From positions 482,001 to 546,000 of the forward strand of contig JAWKLD010000001.1 in assembly GCA_041392855.1 (NCBI GenBank): a stretch of 64,000 nucleotides of DNA, in the 5' to 3' direction. Each line of letters begins with the position of its first letter. Within the stretch, counting starts at the first letter, position 1. The notes under the pieces were generated by a model. The model saw nothing but the letters and a program-made list of their open reading frames with translations. It did not search any database and was not told the origin of the DNA. A program made the translations under genes and the position numbers. Of the stretch, positions 17,769 to 26,632 are shown piece after piece. Source of the DNA: Flavipsychrobacter sp. (GTDB taxonomy: Bacteria > Bacteroidota > Bacteroidia > Chitinophagales > Chitinophagaceae).

Positions 17769-18191
17769 TTGAAGACACTACATCATAGTACAGAGCTAGA
17801 AGTAAAGTTTAGTGAGGCAGACCCATTGGGTATTGTTTGGCATGGGCATTATATAAGATACTTTGAAGATGCTAGGGAAGCCTTTGGTGAGACCTACGGT
17901 ATCAAGTATCTGGATTTTTACAGAAACAATATCATCGTTCCTATTGTTAGCATACAGTGCGACTACAAACGAGTGTTGCGCTATGGACACAAAATAAGGT
18001 TGGAGACGACCTATAAAGATTCCTTAGCAGCAAAGCTATTGTTCGATTATGCGATATATGATGTAGCTACTGAAGAGAAGATCGCTACAGGGAGTTCAGT
18101 GCAAGTGTTTATGGAGCGAGAGTCTCTTGATCTGATGTTGACTATTCCGAAGTTTATGGAAGACTGGAAGAAAAAATGGCTATCAGAATAA
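17769..18191 (+). CDS. 4-hydroxybenzoyl-CoA thioesterase/YbgC-type hotdog thioesterase
   Basis: The 140-residue hotdog enzyme starts at TTG and shows the family active-site layout: EADPLGIVWHGHYIRYFED with D18, then the H25 region. These enzymes hydrolyse acyl-CoA or acyl-ACP thioesters. In this operon it may release or proofread acyl chains. It lies 1 bp before the ketosynthase gene. No ATG alternative exists close by without losing the conserved N terminus, so the TTG start is accepted. Confidence 0.85.
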   Translation: MKTLHHSTELEVKFSEADPLGIVWHGHYIRYFEDAREAFGETYGIKYLDFYRNNIIVPIVSIQCDYKRVLRYGHKIRLETTYKDSLAAKLLFDYAIYDVATEEKIATGSSVQVFMERESLDLMLTIPKFMEDWKKKWLSE

Positions 18192-18192
18192 T

Positions 18193-19329
18193 ATGAAGCA
18201 GGTTTATGCTATAGCATCAGATATAATTTCTCCAATGGGTTTTGGGGTAGAGGAGCATTGGCAAGCTATGCTTAATAAAGAACTGGGTATTAAAGAACAT
18301 CATGATGATTCTTTTAGTGCGGGTTCTTTTTGGGGATCGAGATTTGATACGCAGCAAAGAAACCGAATAGAAACAGCGACAAACAACTTCTCTGAAATTT
18401 CTTTTTTTGAGCAACTGGTTATTCTTTCGGCACAAAGAGCCACACAAGATAATGAAGAACTTCTTACCAGTGAGGATACGTTGTTTGTGCTATCAACCAC
18501 AAAAGGTAATATCGATTGGTTAGAACAAAAAGACGACAGTCGTACTTTGTTTTCGGCCAGTACGGATGTTATCAGCAAAATATTAGGGCTTAAAAACAAA
18601 CCTGTTGTCATCTCTCATGCCTGCATATCGGGTGCTGTAGCACAGATGTATGCATTAAGAGCTATTCAAAATGGTAGATACAAACATGCTGTAATAGTAG
18701 GTTGCGATGTGTTTTCTAAGTTTGTTTTAAATGGTTTCCAATCTTTTCAGGCTGTTGCGGAAGCGCCTTGTAAACCTTTTGATGCAAATAGAAAGGGAAT
18801 AAACCTAGGTGAGGCGGCGGCAACCGTTGTATTGTCTGCCGAAGCAGTAGACAAACCTATAGCAATATTAGTTTCTGGGGCTACTAGTAATGATGCCAAT
18901 CATATTTCAGGCCCTTCTCGTACAGGGGAGGAGTTGGCTATGGCTATAAAAAGAACACTTGATGCAGGTAGTGTAAGTGGAGCTGAGGTAAATATGATAT
19001 CAGCGCATGGTACGGCAACACCCTACAACGATGAAATGGAAGCTAAAGCTTTTGGCTTATCAGATGTAGATAAAGCAGCAGTGCATAGCTTTAAAGGATA
19101 TACGGGGCATACATTAGGTGCTGCTGGTGTTTTAGAATGTGCTATGTTACTTAAAGCAATTCAAGAACAAACACTGATTCCATCAGCAGGTTTTGAGCAA
19201 ATAGGTGTACCAGTAGACCTACAGGTAACAACAGCGCCAACTAAGGCTACTATAAATCATGTACTTAAAACAGCCTCGGGTTTTGGAGGTTGTAATGCAG
19301 CTTTGCTTTGGAGTAAGGTTGACGCTTAA
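18193..19329 (+). CDS. Beta-ketoacyl-ACP synthase (FabB/F-like)
   Basis: The 378-residue condensing enzyme has the complete Cys-His-His triad: C144 in SHACISGA, H272 in SAHGTATPYND and H306 in GYTGHTLGAAG. It elongates acyl-ACP by decarboxylative condensation with malonyl-ACP. It is shorter and more divergent than FabF (about 410 residues), consistent with a specialised pathway enzyme. It is the last gene of the operon. Its stop codon abuts, without any gap, the stop of the convergent M20 hydrolase gene. Confidence 0.9.
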   Translation: MKQVYAIASDIISPMGFGVEEHWQAMLNKELGIKEHHDDSFSAGSFWGSRFDTQQRNRIETATNNFSEISFFEQLVILSAQRATQDNEELLTSEDTLFVLSTTKGNIDWLEQKDDSRTLFSASTDVISKILGLKNKPVVISHACISGAVAQMYALRAIQNGRYKHAVIVGCDVFSKFVLNGFQSFQAVAEAPCKPFDANRKGINLGEAAATVVLSAEAVDKPIAILVSGATSNDANHISGPSRTGEELAMAIKRTLDAGSVSGAEVNMISAHGTATPYNDEMEAKAFGLSDVDKAAVHSFKGYTGHTLGAAGVLECAMLLKAIQEQTLIPSAGFEQIGVPVDLQVTTAPTKATINHVLKTASGFGGCNAALLWSKVDA

Positions 19330-20511
19330 TTAATTTAAAGCGTTCAAGGCTATCCAAGTCATTGTGCCTACACCAGTTTTCAACGCTTCTTCATCTATAT
19401 CAAAATGTGCATTGTGAACGGATGCTGTGAATTCTTCATTATTCTTATTAGTACCTAGCCTGAAAAAGCAACCTGGCATATGTAATGTATAGAAACTAAA
19501 GTCTTCTCCCGTCATTCGTTTTTCCAGAGTCTTCACATTTTCATCTCCCAGATAAGCTTTTGCCCAAGCTTCAGCTTTATTAGTTACCTCAGGGTCGTTA
19601 TACAGAGAGGCATGACCTTTAGGAATATTAATGGTTGCTTTAGCACCAAACGCCTCACAGGTATGTGTAGTGAAATCTTTAATTAGTTGATGTGCTTCTG
19701 CACGCCAGTCTTCGTCCATACATCTTAGTGTGCCCCAAAGTTCTAGTTTGTCGGGGATGACATTAGTTGCAAAGCCTGCTTCTATTTTCCCAAATGTGAG
19801 TACGGTAGGGGATATTGGGTTGGCTCTACGTGATACTACTTGTTGTAAACCAGTAACCACCTGTGCCCCGATAGCTATAGGGTCAATCGCTTTGTTAGGT
19901 AAAGCAGCGTGTCCACTTTTACCCTCTATAGTGATGTATATTTCATCCGTGCTTGCCATATATTGTCCCGCCCTAAACCCTACAGTGCCACTTGGCATAT
20001 GTGGGTATACATGTAGTGCAAATATGGCTTCTGGCTTAGGGTTTTCTAATACACCTGCTTTTATCAGCAAGCTAGCTCCACCAGGGTGCTTTTCTTCACC
20101 TTGTTGAAATATAAGTTTTACAGATCCTTCAAATTCATCTTTGAGGTCGTTCAGTATACGAGCAATACCAAGTAAGCAGCTACTATGTACATCATGACCA
20201 CAGGCATGCATCACTCCTTCGTTCTTTGATCTGTAAGGCACGTCATTAGCTTCCGTTATCGGTAGGGCATCCATATCTGCTCTTAGAGCAATACATTTCT
20301 TATCTGGATTCTTTCCTTTTATCAGTCCTATTACGCCTGTGCCCGCCACACCTGTCTCGTGCGCTATGCCATACTCTGTTAGTTTTTCAGAGATGAAAGC
20401 AGCAGTATTATACTCTTCAAATGATAATTCAGGATTGGCGTGAATATGATGTCTTATGGCTTGTATGTCGCTAAAGTATTCTTGTGCTTTACGCTGTATA
20501 ATATCAATCAT
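19330..20511 (-). CDS. M20-family amidohydrolase (N-acyl-amino-acid/hippurate hydrolase type)
   Basis: With the ATG at 20511 the protein has 393 residues. An earlier in-frame start at 20547 lies inside the upstream gene and breaks the conserved N terminus. Metal-site motifs are ALRADMDALP (75-84), HACGHDVHS (102-110), FQQGEE (135-140) and MTGEDFSFY near 350. The enzyme removes acyl groups from amino acids or related amides using divalent metals. No signal peptide, so it is cytoplasmic. It overlaps the preceding SPOR protein gene by 8 bp. Confidence 0.9.
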   Translation of the reverse strand: MIDIIQRKAQEYFSDIQAIRHHIHANPELSFEEYNTAAFISEKLTEYGIAHETGVAGTGVIGLIKGKNPDKKCIALRADMDALPITEANDVPYRSKNEGVMHACGHDVHSSCLLGIARILNDLKDEFEGSVKLIFQQGEEKHPGGASLLIKAGVLENPKPEAIFALHVYPHMPSGTVGFRAGQYMASTDEIYITIEGKSGHAALPNKAIDPIAIGAQVVTGLQQVVSRRANPISPTVLTFGKIEAGFATNVIPDKLELWGTLRCMDEDWRAEAHQLIKDFTTHTCEAFGAKATINIPKGHASLYNDPEVTNKAEAWAKAYLGDENVKTLEKRMTGEDFSFYTLHMPGCFFRLGTNKNNEEFTASVHNAHFDIDEEALKTGVGTMTWIALNALN

Positions 20512-20962
20512 CTGATTTCTTATTAATAGTAATATTGTCGGGTACAACCATGCACCGACTATATTCGCTGTTTATTTCTCTATAAAAATCCCATGCTTCT
20601 TTATGGGTAGCAAAGTTGCCCACCTTTACACGGTATTGAGGAGCAATATAAGTAAGGTAAACTCTTGTTTCTGGATGCCTACGCATAAAATCCAGCTTTG
20701 TATTCCTTGCCTCGTCTCTATCACCACCATAATATATCTGCACTCTAAACCCTCTGCCGGAATAAGGTATACCTGTTTGAAAGGTTTTATGTCTTTCTAG
20801 TAAAAGATCAACCCTATTGTCTACGTGTAGTGTTATGTTGCCAAACTTTTTTGGAACATCTTCTTCCACAATATCGCTGGTATTAGATACCGTTTGTGCT
20901 ACGCTTATATTAGTGTATAGTATACTGAATAGAAGTAATAATATGTAAAGGCTGTGCTTCAT
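20504..20962 (-). CDS. Exported SPOR-domain protein
   Basis: The 152-residue protein has a signal peptide (1-22, ending SVAQ) and a C-terminal SPOR repeat pair (about 70-140): GFRVQIYYGGDRDEARNTK and YRVKVGNFATHKEAWDFY. SPOR domains bind denuded peptidoglycan, often at the division site. It follows deoC by 12 bp and overlaps the M20 hydrolase, so icd-deoC-spor-M20 may be read together. The specific role is unknown. Confidence 0.85.
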   Translation of the reverse strand: MKHSLYILLLLFSILYTNISVAQTVSNTSDIVEEDVPKKFGNITLHVDNRVDLLLERHKTFQTGIPYSGRGFRVQIYYGGDRDEARNTKLDFMRRHPETRVYLTYIAPQYRVKVGNFATHKEAWDFYREINSEYSRCMVVPDNITINKKSDD

Positions 20963-20974
20963 CCTGTATCAAAA

Positions 20975-21634
20975 TTACAATTCTTTAAGCTCATTTACTA
21001 TAGCTACACTTGCAGAGCAACCTAGTCTGTTGGCGCCAGCGGCTATCAACTCTTTGGCAAATGAAGCTGTACGAATGCCTCCTGCGGCTTTTATTTTTAT
21101 AGTATCGGGTAGGTATTTTCGCATTGTAGCTACTGCTTGTAGGTCAGCACCTTTGGCAGCAAAGCCTGTGGAAGTCTTCATATAGTCGATATGGATAGGG
21201 GCGTATAGTTCACAACATTTAATAAGCTCTTCTTCGGTTAGAAGTCCACTTTCTACAATGATCTTTACAGCCTTACCATGTTGATGTGCCAATTGTGTAC
21301 ACGCTGTTATTTCTTTTGCCAGATAATCCCAATCTCCCGACTTAAGTGCTGAGAGGTTGTGTACAATATCCAGTTCATCAACACCTTGATGTATTGCGTC
21401 TTCTATTTCTGCTAGTTTGGTAACTAGCGACTGGTAGCCAAGAGGAAAGCCGACAACGGTAGCCACTTTTACAGGGCTTTTGTCTAAAAGCAATTTAGCT
21501 TGTGCGATGAAGAAGGGTGGAATGCAAACTGCTGCAAATCCTTCTTTCAATGCCTCTTGGCAAAGTGTAGAAATATCTGCAGCAGTAGTATCCTGCTTAA
21601 GGATAGTATGGTCTATATATGATGCAATGTTCAA
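20975..21634 (-). CDS. deoC: Deoxyribose-phosphate aldolase
   Basis: This 219-residue class I aldolase splits 2-deoxyribose-5-phosphate into glyceraldehyde-3-phosphate and acetaldehyde. Visible catalytic residues are the Schiff-base lysine K153 in DYMKTSTGF, K182 in IKIKAAGGIR, and the aspartate in DELDIVHN. The start is 2 bp after the icd stop, so it is coupled to a TCA-cycle gene, an unusual pairing. Confidence 0.95.
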   Translation of the reverse strand: MNIASYIDHTILKQDTTAADISTLCQEALKEGFAAVCIPPFFIAQAKLLLDKSPVKVATVVGFPLGYQSLVTKLAEIEDAIHQGVDELDIVHNLSALKSGDWDYLAKEITACTQLAHQHGKAVKIIVESGLLTEEELIKCCELYAPIHIDYMKTSTGFAAKGADLQAVATMRKYLPDTIKIKAAGGIRTASFAKELIAAGANRLGCSASVAIVNELKEL

Positions 21635-21636
21635 GA

Positions 21637-22908
21637 TTATAGATTCTTTATAATCTCGTCTGCAAACTCGTCAGTTTTAAGAAGTGTCGCATCATTCATC
21701 AAGTCATAGAAGTCAATGGTTACTCTTTTGCGCATAATGGCATTAGCAAGTGCTTCTTTGATGCATTGAGCTGCTTCTAACCAACCCATATATTCCAGCA
21801 TCATTACACCACTAAGTAGTAACGACGACGGATTCATTGTATTTGTATTAGCAAATTTTGGCGCTGTACCGTGAGTGGCTTCAAATATTGCTGTGCCTGT
21901 TACGTAATTTACGTTAGCACCTGGTGCAATACCAATACCACCTACTGCCGCCGCTAATGCGTCAGAGATGTAGTCACCGTTAAGGTTTAGCGTGGCAATT
22001 ACAGAGAAATCTGCAGGCGCTAATAGTATTTGCTGTAGGAAGTTGTCAGCAATTACATCTTTGATAATGATCTTGCCTGCTGCTACTGCTTCTTTTTGCT
22101 CTTCGTTAGCCGCTTCTTCTCCTTTCTCTTTCTTAGTTCTTGCCCACTGATCCCAAGTATATACCTTGTCAGCATATTTTGTTTCTGCAAGTTGGTATCC
22201 CCATATTTTGAAACCACCTTCTGTGAATTTCATGATATTACCTTTGTGAACCAATGTTACAGAAGGCTTATTATGAGCAATAGCATAATCTATAGCAGCA
22301 CCTATCAAACGTTGAGAACCTTCTTTTGATACAGGCTTGATACCGAATGCAGTTGTTTCAGGGAAACGGACTTTATCGCCTGCACCTAGTTCGTTTTGAA
22401 TGAAGTCCAATAACTTCGCTGCATGTTCAGAGCCTATCTCGCATTCTATACCTGCATATATATCTTCCGTGTTCTCACGGAATACAGTCATGTCTACTCG
22501 CTCTGGATGGTGAACAGGAGAAGGTACTCCTCTGAACCATTGAATAGGACGTAGGCATACAAATAGGTCTAACTCCTGACGTAGTGCGACATTAAGTGAG
22601 CGTATACCACCACCAATAGGTGTTGTCAACGGTCCTTTTATAGAAACAAGATATTCTTTTGCTGCATCTAGGGTTTCTTTAGGTAGCCATTCGCCAGTTT
22701 GGTTAAAAGCTTTTTCTCCAGCAAGTACTTCTTTCCACTCGATCTTCTTTTTTCCTTCGTAGCACTTTTCTATAGCCGCATCCAATACTTTTTTACTAGC
22801 ACCCCATACATCCGGTCCAATACCATCTCCTTCGATGAAAGGTATAATAGGATTGTCTGGTACTACTAATTGCCCTTCTGCGGACATAGTTATTTTTTGT
22901 GGAGTCAT
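21637..22908 (-). CDS. icd: Isocitrate dehydrogenase (NADP-dependent, bacterial type)
   Basis: The 423-residue protein oxidatively decarboxylates isocitrate to 2-oxoglutarate. It has the E. coli-type architecture: IPFIEGDGIGPDVW, the isocitrate-binding GGIRSLNVALRQELDLFVC (site of regulatory serine phosphorylation in E. coli), TVFRENTEDIYAGIE, and ATHGTAPKFANTNTMNPSS near 350. The position of the last stretch fits NADP specificity, but this was not tested. A TATTTTCG box about 30 bp upstream may be its -7 element. Confidence 0.95.
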   Translation of the reverse strand: MTPQKITMSAEGQLVVPDNPIIPFIEGDGIGPDVWGASKKVLDAAIEKCYEGKKKIEWKEVLAGEKAFNQTGEWLPKETLDAAKEYLVSIKGPLTTPIGGGIRSLNVALRQELDLFVCLRPIQWFRGVPSPVHHPERVDMTVFRENTEDIYAGIECEIGSEHAAKLLDFIQNELGAGDKVRFPETTAFGIKPVSKEGSQRLIGAAIDYAIAHNKPSVTLVHKGNIMKFTEGGFKIWGYQLAETKYADKVYTWDQWARTKKEKGEEAANEEQKEAVAAGKIIIKDVIADNFLQQILLAPADFSVIATLNLNGDYISDALAAAVGGIGIAPGANVNYVTGTAIFEATHGTAPKFANTNTMNPSSLLLSGVMMLEYMGWLEAAQCIKEALANAIMRKRVTIDFYDLMNDATLLKTDEFADEIIKNL

Positions 22909-23016
22909 AATAATTTTATTAGGATTACGCGCGCGAAAATAGGGAAAAATGAGCGATTAGACTAATGTGTAACGTATAGAATTTGTGCTTATATAGCGAG
23001 GTGGAAGAAGAGAAGC

Positions 23017-24072
23017 TTATGCTTTTTCTTTATTGAGTGTGAAGCCAAATGAAGAACCAACATTGGGCTTGCTTCTTACTGTCACTGTTTGTCCGTGTGC
23101 TTCAACAATATGTTTTACGATAGCCAAACCCAGTCCTGTGCCGCCTATCATACGGCTGCGGCTACGGTCTGCTCTATAGAAACGTTCAAATATTCTTGGA
23201 AGATGTTCTTCTCCAATACCAGGTCCATCGTCTGATATTTCAATGTATACATGCTTGTCATCAACTTCGTAGCAGCCAGATATAGTGCTGCCGTTTTCTG
23301 AACCGTACTTTATAGAGTTCTCGATCAGGTTCACCAGCACTTGTTTTATCTTGGCCTTATCAGCATATACACTGAGTGGACGTTCTGTACCTTTCTTTAG
23401 TTGTAGGCGTATATTTTTCTTTTTTGCTTTCAAGGAAAGCTCTTCATATACATCCTTTATTAGCTCTTGTATAACAAAAGACTCTTGTACTAGCGGTATT
23501 CTTCCCGATTCTAGTTGAGATATCTCTCCAAGGTCATCAACCAGCCTTACCAATCGGTCTATGCCTTTTGATGCATTAGATAAAAATTTGGTATTGACAC
23601 TAGCGTCGTTGATAGCTCCGTCAGATAAGATGTCGATATAACCTTGTACAGTGAATATAGGTGTCCTTAATTCGTGTGCTAAGTTGGACAAAAATTCTTT
23701 TCTGAATTGTTCGTTAGCTCTTAGGAGTTCTATCTCATTTTTCTTCTGAGCCGCCCATTTCTGTACATCTTCATTTACCTCTTCAATGGATTTTTGGGGT
23801 AAGATGTTATTATAAAAGAAGGCTTCTTTTTTTGTGGCTTTAGTTTGATAGATGAATTTATAGATCAACTTTATCTTACGGTAGATAAATCGTTGAAGTG
23901 TATAGTAGTATAGCCAATAGCTAATGATAAACGTAACAACAAATACAGATACAGGAACATACCATTCAGTTCGAAGTATTAAACTGAAAAGCGCGTTTAA
24001 TGTTGATAATAGTGTAGCTGTTATCAGCGATAAAAAACGAGGAGTAATGTTTTTAGTGCCCGCTATAGACAT
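23017..24072 (-). CDS. PhoR-like membrane sensor histidine kinase
   Basis: The 351-residue kinase has two membrane segments (about 13-33 and 38-57) with almost no periplasmic loop, then a HisKA domain with phosphoacceptor H133 in SNLAHELRTPIF. The ATPase has the N-box NLIENSIKYG, DDGPGIG and TGLGLAIVKH. The absence of a sensory loop points to sensing through partner proteins or the membrane. It follows the response regulator gene by 8 bp, forming a two-component pair. Phosphate control is suggested only by resemblance to PhoR/PhoB. Confidence 0.92.
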   Translation of the reverse strand: MSIAGTKNITPRFLSLITATLLSTLNALFSLILRTEWYVPVSVFVVTFIISYWLYYYTLQRFIYRKIKLIYKFIYQTKATKKEAFFYNNILPQKSIEEVNEDVQKWAAQKKNEIELLRANEQFRKEFLSNLAHELRTPIFTVQGYIDILSDGAINDASVNTKFLSNASKGIDRLVRLVDDLGEISQLESGRIPLVQESFVIQELIKDVYEELSLKAKKKNIRLQLKKGTERPLSVYADKAKIKQVLVNLIENSIKYGSENGSTISGCYEVDDKHVYIEISDDGPGIGEEHLPRIFERFYRADRSRSRMIGGTGLGLAIVKHIVEAHGQTVTVRSKPNVGSSFGFTLNKEKA

Positions 24073-24080
24073 GCTTAAAG

Positions 24081-24764
24081 CTACGGCATTTCAAATTTAT
24101 ATCCTACACCCTTCACTGTAGTTATAAGGTCTATTCCCAACTTTTGACGCACCTTTCTTATATGAACGTCAATGGTTCTATCCCCAACAATAACATCAGT
24201 ACCCCATACTCTTTGTAGTATTTCATTTCTTAAAAATACTCTGCCGGGTTTTGAGGCTAGTAAAGAAAGTAGTTCAAATTCTTTTTTAGCTAGAAGTATA
24301 TCCCTGTCCTTATATGTGACAGTAAATTTGGTTTTATTGATCTCTAGATCGCCGAAGGTGATCTTCTGCTCTTGGTCATCATCTTTCTTGAAGCGACGAA
24401 GTGCTGCTTTGATACGTGTCAATAAAAGATCGGGCTTAATAGGTTTTGATATATAATCATCAGCACCAAGCGTCAATCCTTCTATTTCATATTTCTCATC
24501 AGCCAATGCTGTTAGGAATATAATGGCAGTATCTTCAAAATCATGTATTTGCCTTAGTTCCTTGATGGTTTGTATGCCATCCTTATTAGGCATCATGATA
24601 TCTAATAGTATAAGGTCGGGACGAAAGTCTTTTGCTTTTCTTATCGCATCGTTGCCATCACAAGCAGTGGCAATGTCATAACCCTTGCTCTTCAAATTAT
24701 AGCTGATAATTTCAACTATATCCGGTTCGTCGTCTACTATCAGAATTTTACTTGGTATATCCAT
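24081..24764 (-). CDS. OmpR/PhoB-family response regulator
   Basis: The 227-residue protein has a receiver domain with acidic pocket DDE (11-13), phosphorylation site D55 in LILLDIMMPN and K105-region KPIKPDLL. The winged-helix DNA-binding domain ends with VWGTDVIVGDRTIDVHIRKVRQKLG. It is encoded just ahead of its histidine kinase. Direct targets are not identifiable in this window. Confidence 0.93.
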   Translation of the reverse strand: MDIPSKILIVDDEPDIVEIISYNLKSKGYDIATACDGNDAIRKAKDFRPDLILLDIMMPNKDGIQTIKELRQIHDFEDTAIIFLTALADEKYEIEGLTLGADDYISKPIKPDLLLTRIKAALRRFKKDDDQEQKITFGDLEINKTKFTVTYKDRDILLAKKEFELLSLLASKPGRVFLRNEILQRVWGTDVIVGDRTIDVHIRKVRQKLGIDLITTVKGVGYKFEMP

Positions 24765-24807
24765 AACAACTTGTATTCCGGCACAATAATATAACAGCTT
24801 GTGTGAA

Positions 24808-24864
24808 CTAAAAAGGAATACTACATTATCTTATTGTTAAGCAGAAGATAACGCAGTATTCCTT
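24808..24864 (-). terminator. Terminator of the coiled-coil protein gene
   Basis: AAGGAATACT pairs with AGTATTCCTT, with an inner TTATCTT/AAGATAA stem and a T5 run on the minus strand. It lies just past the end of the minus-strand gene at 24884. Confidence 0.8.
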
Positions 24865-24883
24865 AAGTTGTTATTAGTTCTTA

Positions 24884-25855
24884 TTACTTCAAGGTTACAT
24901 TACCATTACCTATTTGATAACCATTGTGATATAACTCAATGGTATAAGTTCCTTTTTGATAATCACTATCTTGATTCCAGTCTACTACCAGGTCATTTGC
25001 TTCTGTGTTTTGCTCTATTTGCAGCTGTTTAGATAAGGTATAGTTCAATGATTGATCGTCGTAAGTAGTGGTAATTCCCGAGCCATAAGCGGCATTGCTC
25101 AATACATTGCCTCCCGGTCCTTTGATGCGTAAGAAAATCTCTTGCAATCCACTTTCAATTATTCTGTTTTCATCAATATCGAACATGATACGCAATACAT
25201 CTACTCTTCTTGCTTTTCCTGTTTCTACTTGTTTCTTACCACCTCTCTTTAGGTTAAGGGGAACCATTCTGATGTTAGAAGCATGTAAAACAGAACCCAG
25301 CCTTACTTGTTGTTGCAAGCCAATATTGTCAGCTACGGTTGCGTCGCGCTCGTCTTGTAGTATTTCGTTTTCTGAACCTAGACGTACATTTTCACTCTCA
25401 AGCACTGCAATACGCTCTTCATAAGAGTGTACCTTGCCATTAAGTTGTGCGATAAGGCGTTTGGCCTTGCCTAGCTGCTCTGCGGTAGCATTTTTGTCGT
25501 TAATGATCCTGTCGATTTTTTGACGAAGCTGAGCTATTTCACTATCTCTATTTTTGACCAAACTGTCCATTTGTGCATTTTTAGATACCAGATCGTCTAG
25601 TCTTACTAGTGCAGCTTGGTAGTCGCTCTCAACAGCACGGCGTGAAGAGTCGGAAATAGCATAGTCAGTTTGTGCTAAGTCTAGTTTATTCGAAAGATTA
25701 TTGTTTCTTACAAGAAGGAATATTATTGCAATAACTAAAACGGCTATTACAGCAATAAATATTTTCTTCATATCCGTTTTGGGTTCTTGATTGTTTTCAG
25801 GATTGTTCTGAAACGGATGTTCTGAAGTGGTGTGTTGATTTGTTTCTTCGCTCAT
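24884..25855 (-). CDS. Single-pass membrane protein with coiled coil and C-terminal beta domain
   Basis: The 323-residue protein has a polar ~28-residue cytoplasmic tail, one membrane helix (~30-49), and a long coiled coil (~55-190) with LESENVRLGSENEILQDERD heptads. The C-terminal beta-rich domain (~200-323) has SLNYTLSKQLQIEQN, then GTYTIELYHNGYQIGNGNV, resembling Ig-like domains. It is typical of periplasm-facing Bacteroidota proteins of unknown function. A TATCTTTG -7 element lies at 25882-25889 on the minus strand. Divergent from an exonuclease gene. Confidence 0.8.
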   Translation of the reverse strand: MSEETNQHTTSEHPFQNNPENNQEPKTDMKKIFIAVIAVLVIAIIFLLVRNNNLSNKLDLAQTDYAISDSSRRAVESDYQAALVRLDDLVSKNAQMDSLVKNRDSEIAQLRQKIDRIINDKNATAEQLGKAKRLIAQLNGKVHSYEERIAVLESENVRLGSENEILQDERDATVADNIGLQQQVRLGSVLHASNIRMVPLNLKRGGKKQVETGKARRVDVLRIMFDIDENRIIESGLQEIFLRIKGPGGNVLSNAAYGSGITTTYDDQSLNYTLSKQLQIEQNTEANDLVVDWNQDSDYQKGTYTIELYHNGYQIGNGNVTLK

Positions 25856-25881
25856 ATAAAAAGCATTAATTATTTTAGATA

Positions 25882-25889
25882 CAAAGATA
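25882..25889 (-). promoter_or_regulatory. -7 element of the coiled-coil membrane protein gene
   Basis: On the minus strand the sequence reads TATCTTTG, matching TAnnTTTG, 26 bp before the start codon. Confidence 0.55.
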
Positions 25890-25904
25890 TAAAGGACTAT
25901 TGTA

Positions 25905-26630
25905 ATGGAACAATTAAAACGAATCCTTTTTTTCGATATAGAAACGGTGCCATTGTACCCTGATTATGACGACTTGTCGGAAGTGTTGCAACAGGAATGG
26001 GGTAGGAAAACTAAATTTCTGAAACGGAATCTAGAAGAGGAAAGTACAGACGCAGCGCTGTTTTCAGAGAAAGCTGGTGTGTATTCCGAGTTTGCCAAGG
26101 TGGTTTGTATAGGCTTTGGTAGTCTCTATTTCAGTGAGGGGAAATGGACCTTAAGACTTAAAGCATTGACCAATGACGATGAAAAGGAATTGTTAAAAGA
26201 ATTTGCAGAGATGGTTACCCGTTTCGAAGGGCACTATAATGCACTCTCCTTTTGCGGGCATAATATCAAAGAGTTTGATATTCCCTTTCTGTGCAGGCGA
26301 ATGATAATTAATGGTATCAAACTGCCTAAGCCGATGAATATTGCAGGCATGAAACCTTGGGAGAATCCGCACTTGGATACACTTGATATGTGGAAGTTTG
26401 GAGATTATAAACATTATACATCGTTAGCTTTGTTGGCAGAAATTTTGGGAATACCTTCGCCTAAGGATGATATTGATGGTAGCATGGTTGCCGATGTGTA
26501 CTGGAAAGAACAAAACCTACCGCGTATTGCCAAATATTGCTTGCAAGATGTGCTTACGTCTGCAAGAGTGTATTTAAGATTAAAAGATGGAATAGATATA
26601 CAGCCCGAGCCTGTATTTGTAGATGAATAA
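25905..26630 (+). CDS. Predicted 3'-5' exonuclease of the PolB-related DEDDy type
   Basis: The 241-residue protein has ribonuclease-H-fold exonuclease motifs in order: Exo I D11 and E13 in FFDIETVP, Exo II FCGHNIKEFDIPFL near 127-140, and Exo III YCLQDVLTSARVY near 213, where Y and D form the DEDDy signature. It should bind two metal ions and trim nucleic acid 3' ends. It is coupled to holA (2 bp gap), which suggests a replication or repair job. It is a stand-alone domain without a polymerase part. Confidence 0.85.
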   Translation: MEQLKRILFFDIETVPLYPDYDDLSEVLQQEWGRKTKFLKRNLEEESTDAALFSEKAGVYSEFAKVVCIGFGSLYFSEGKWTLRLKALTNDDEKELLKEFAEMVTRFEGHYNALSFCGHNIKEFDIPFLCRRMIINGIKLPKPMNIAGMKPWENPHLDTLDMWKFGDYKHYTSLALLAEILGIPSPKDDIDGSMVADVYWKEQNLPRIAKYCLQDVLTSARVYLRLKDGIDIQPEPVFVDE

Positions 26631-26632
26631 GC

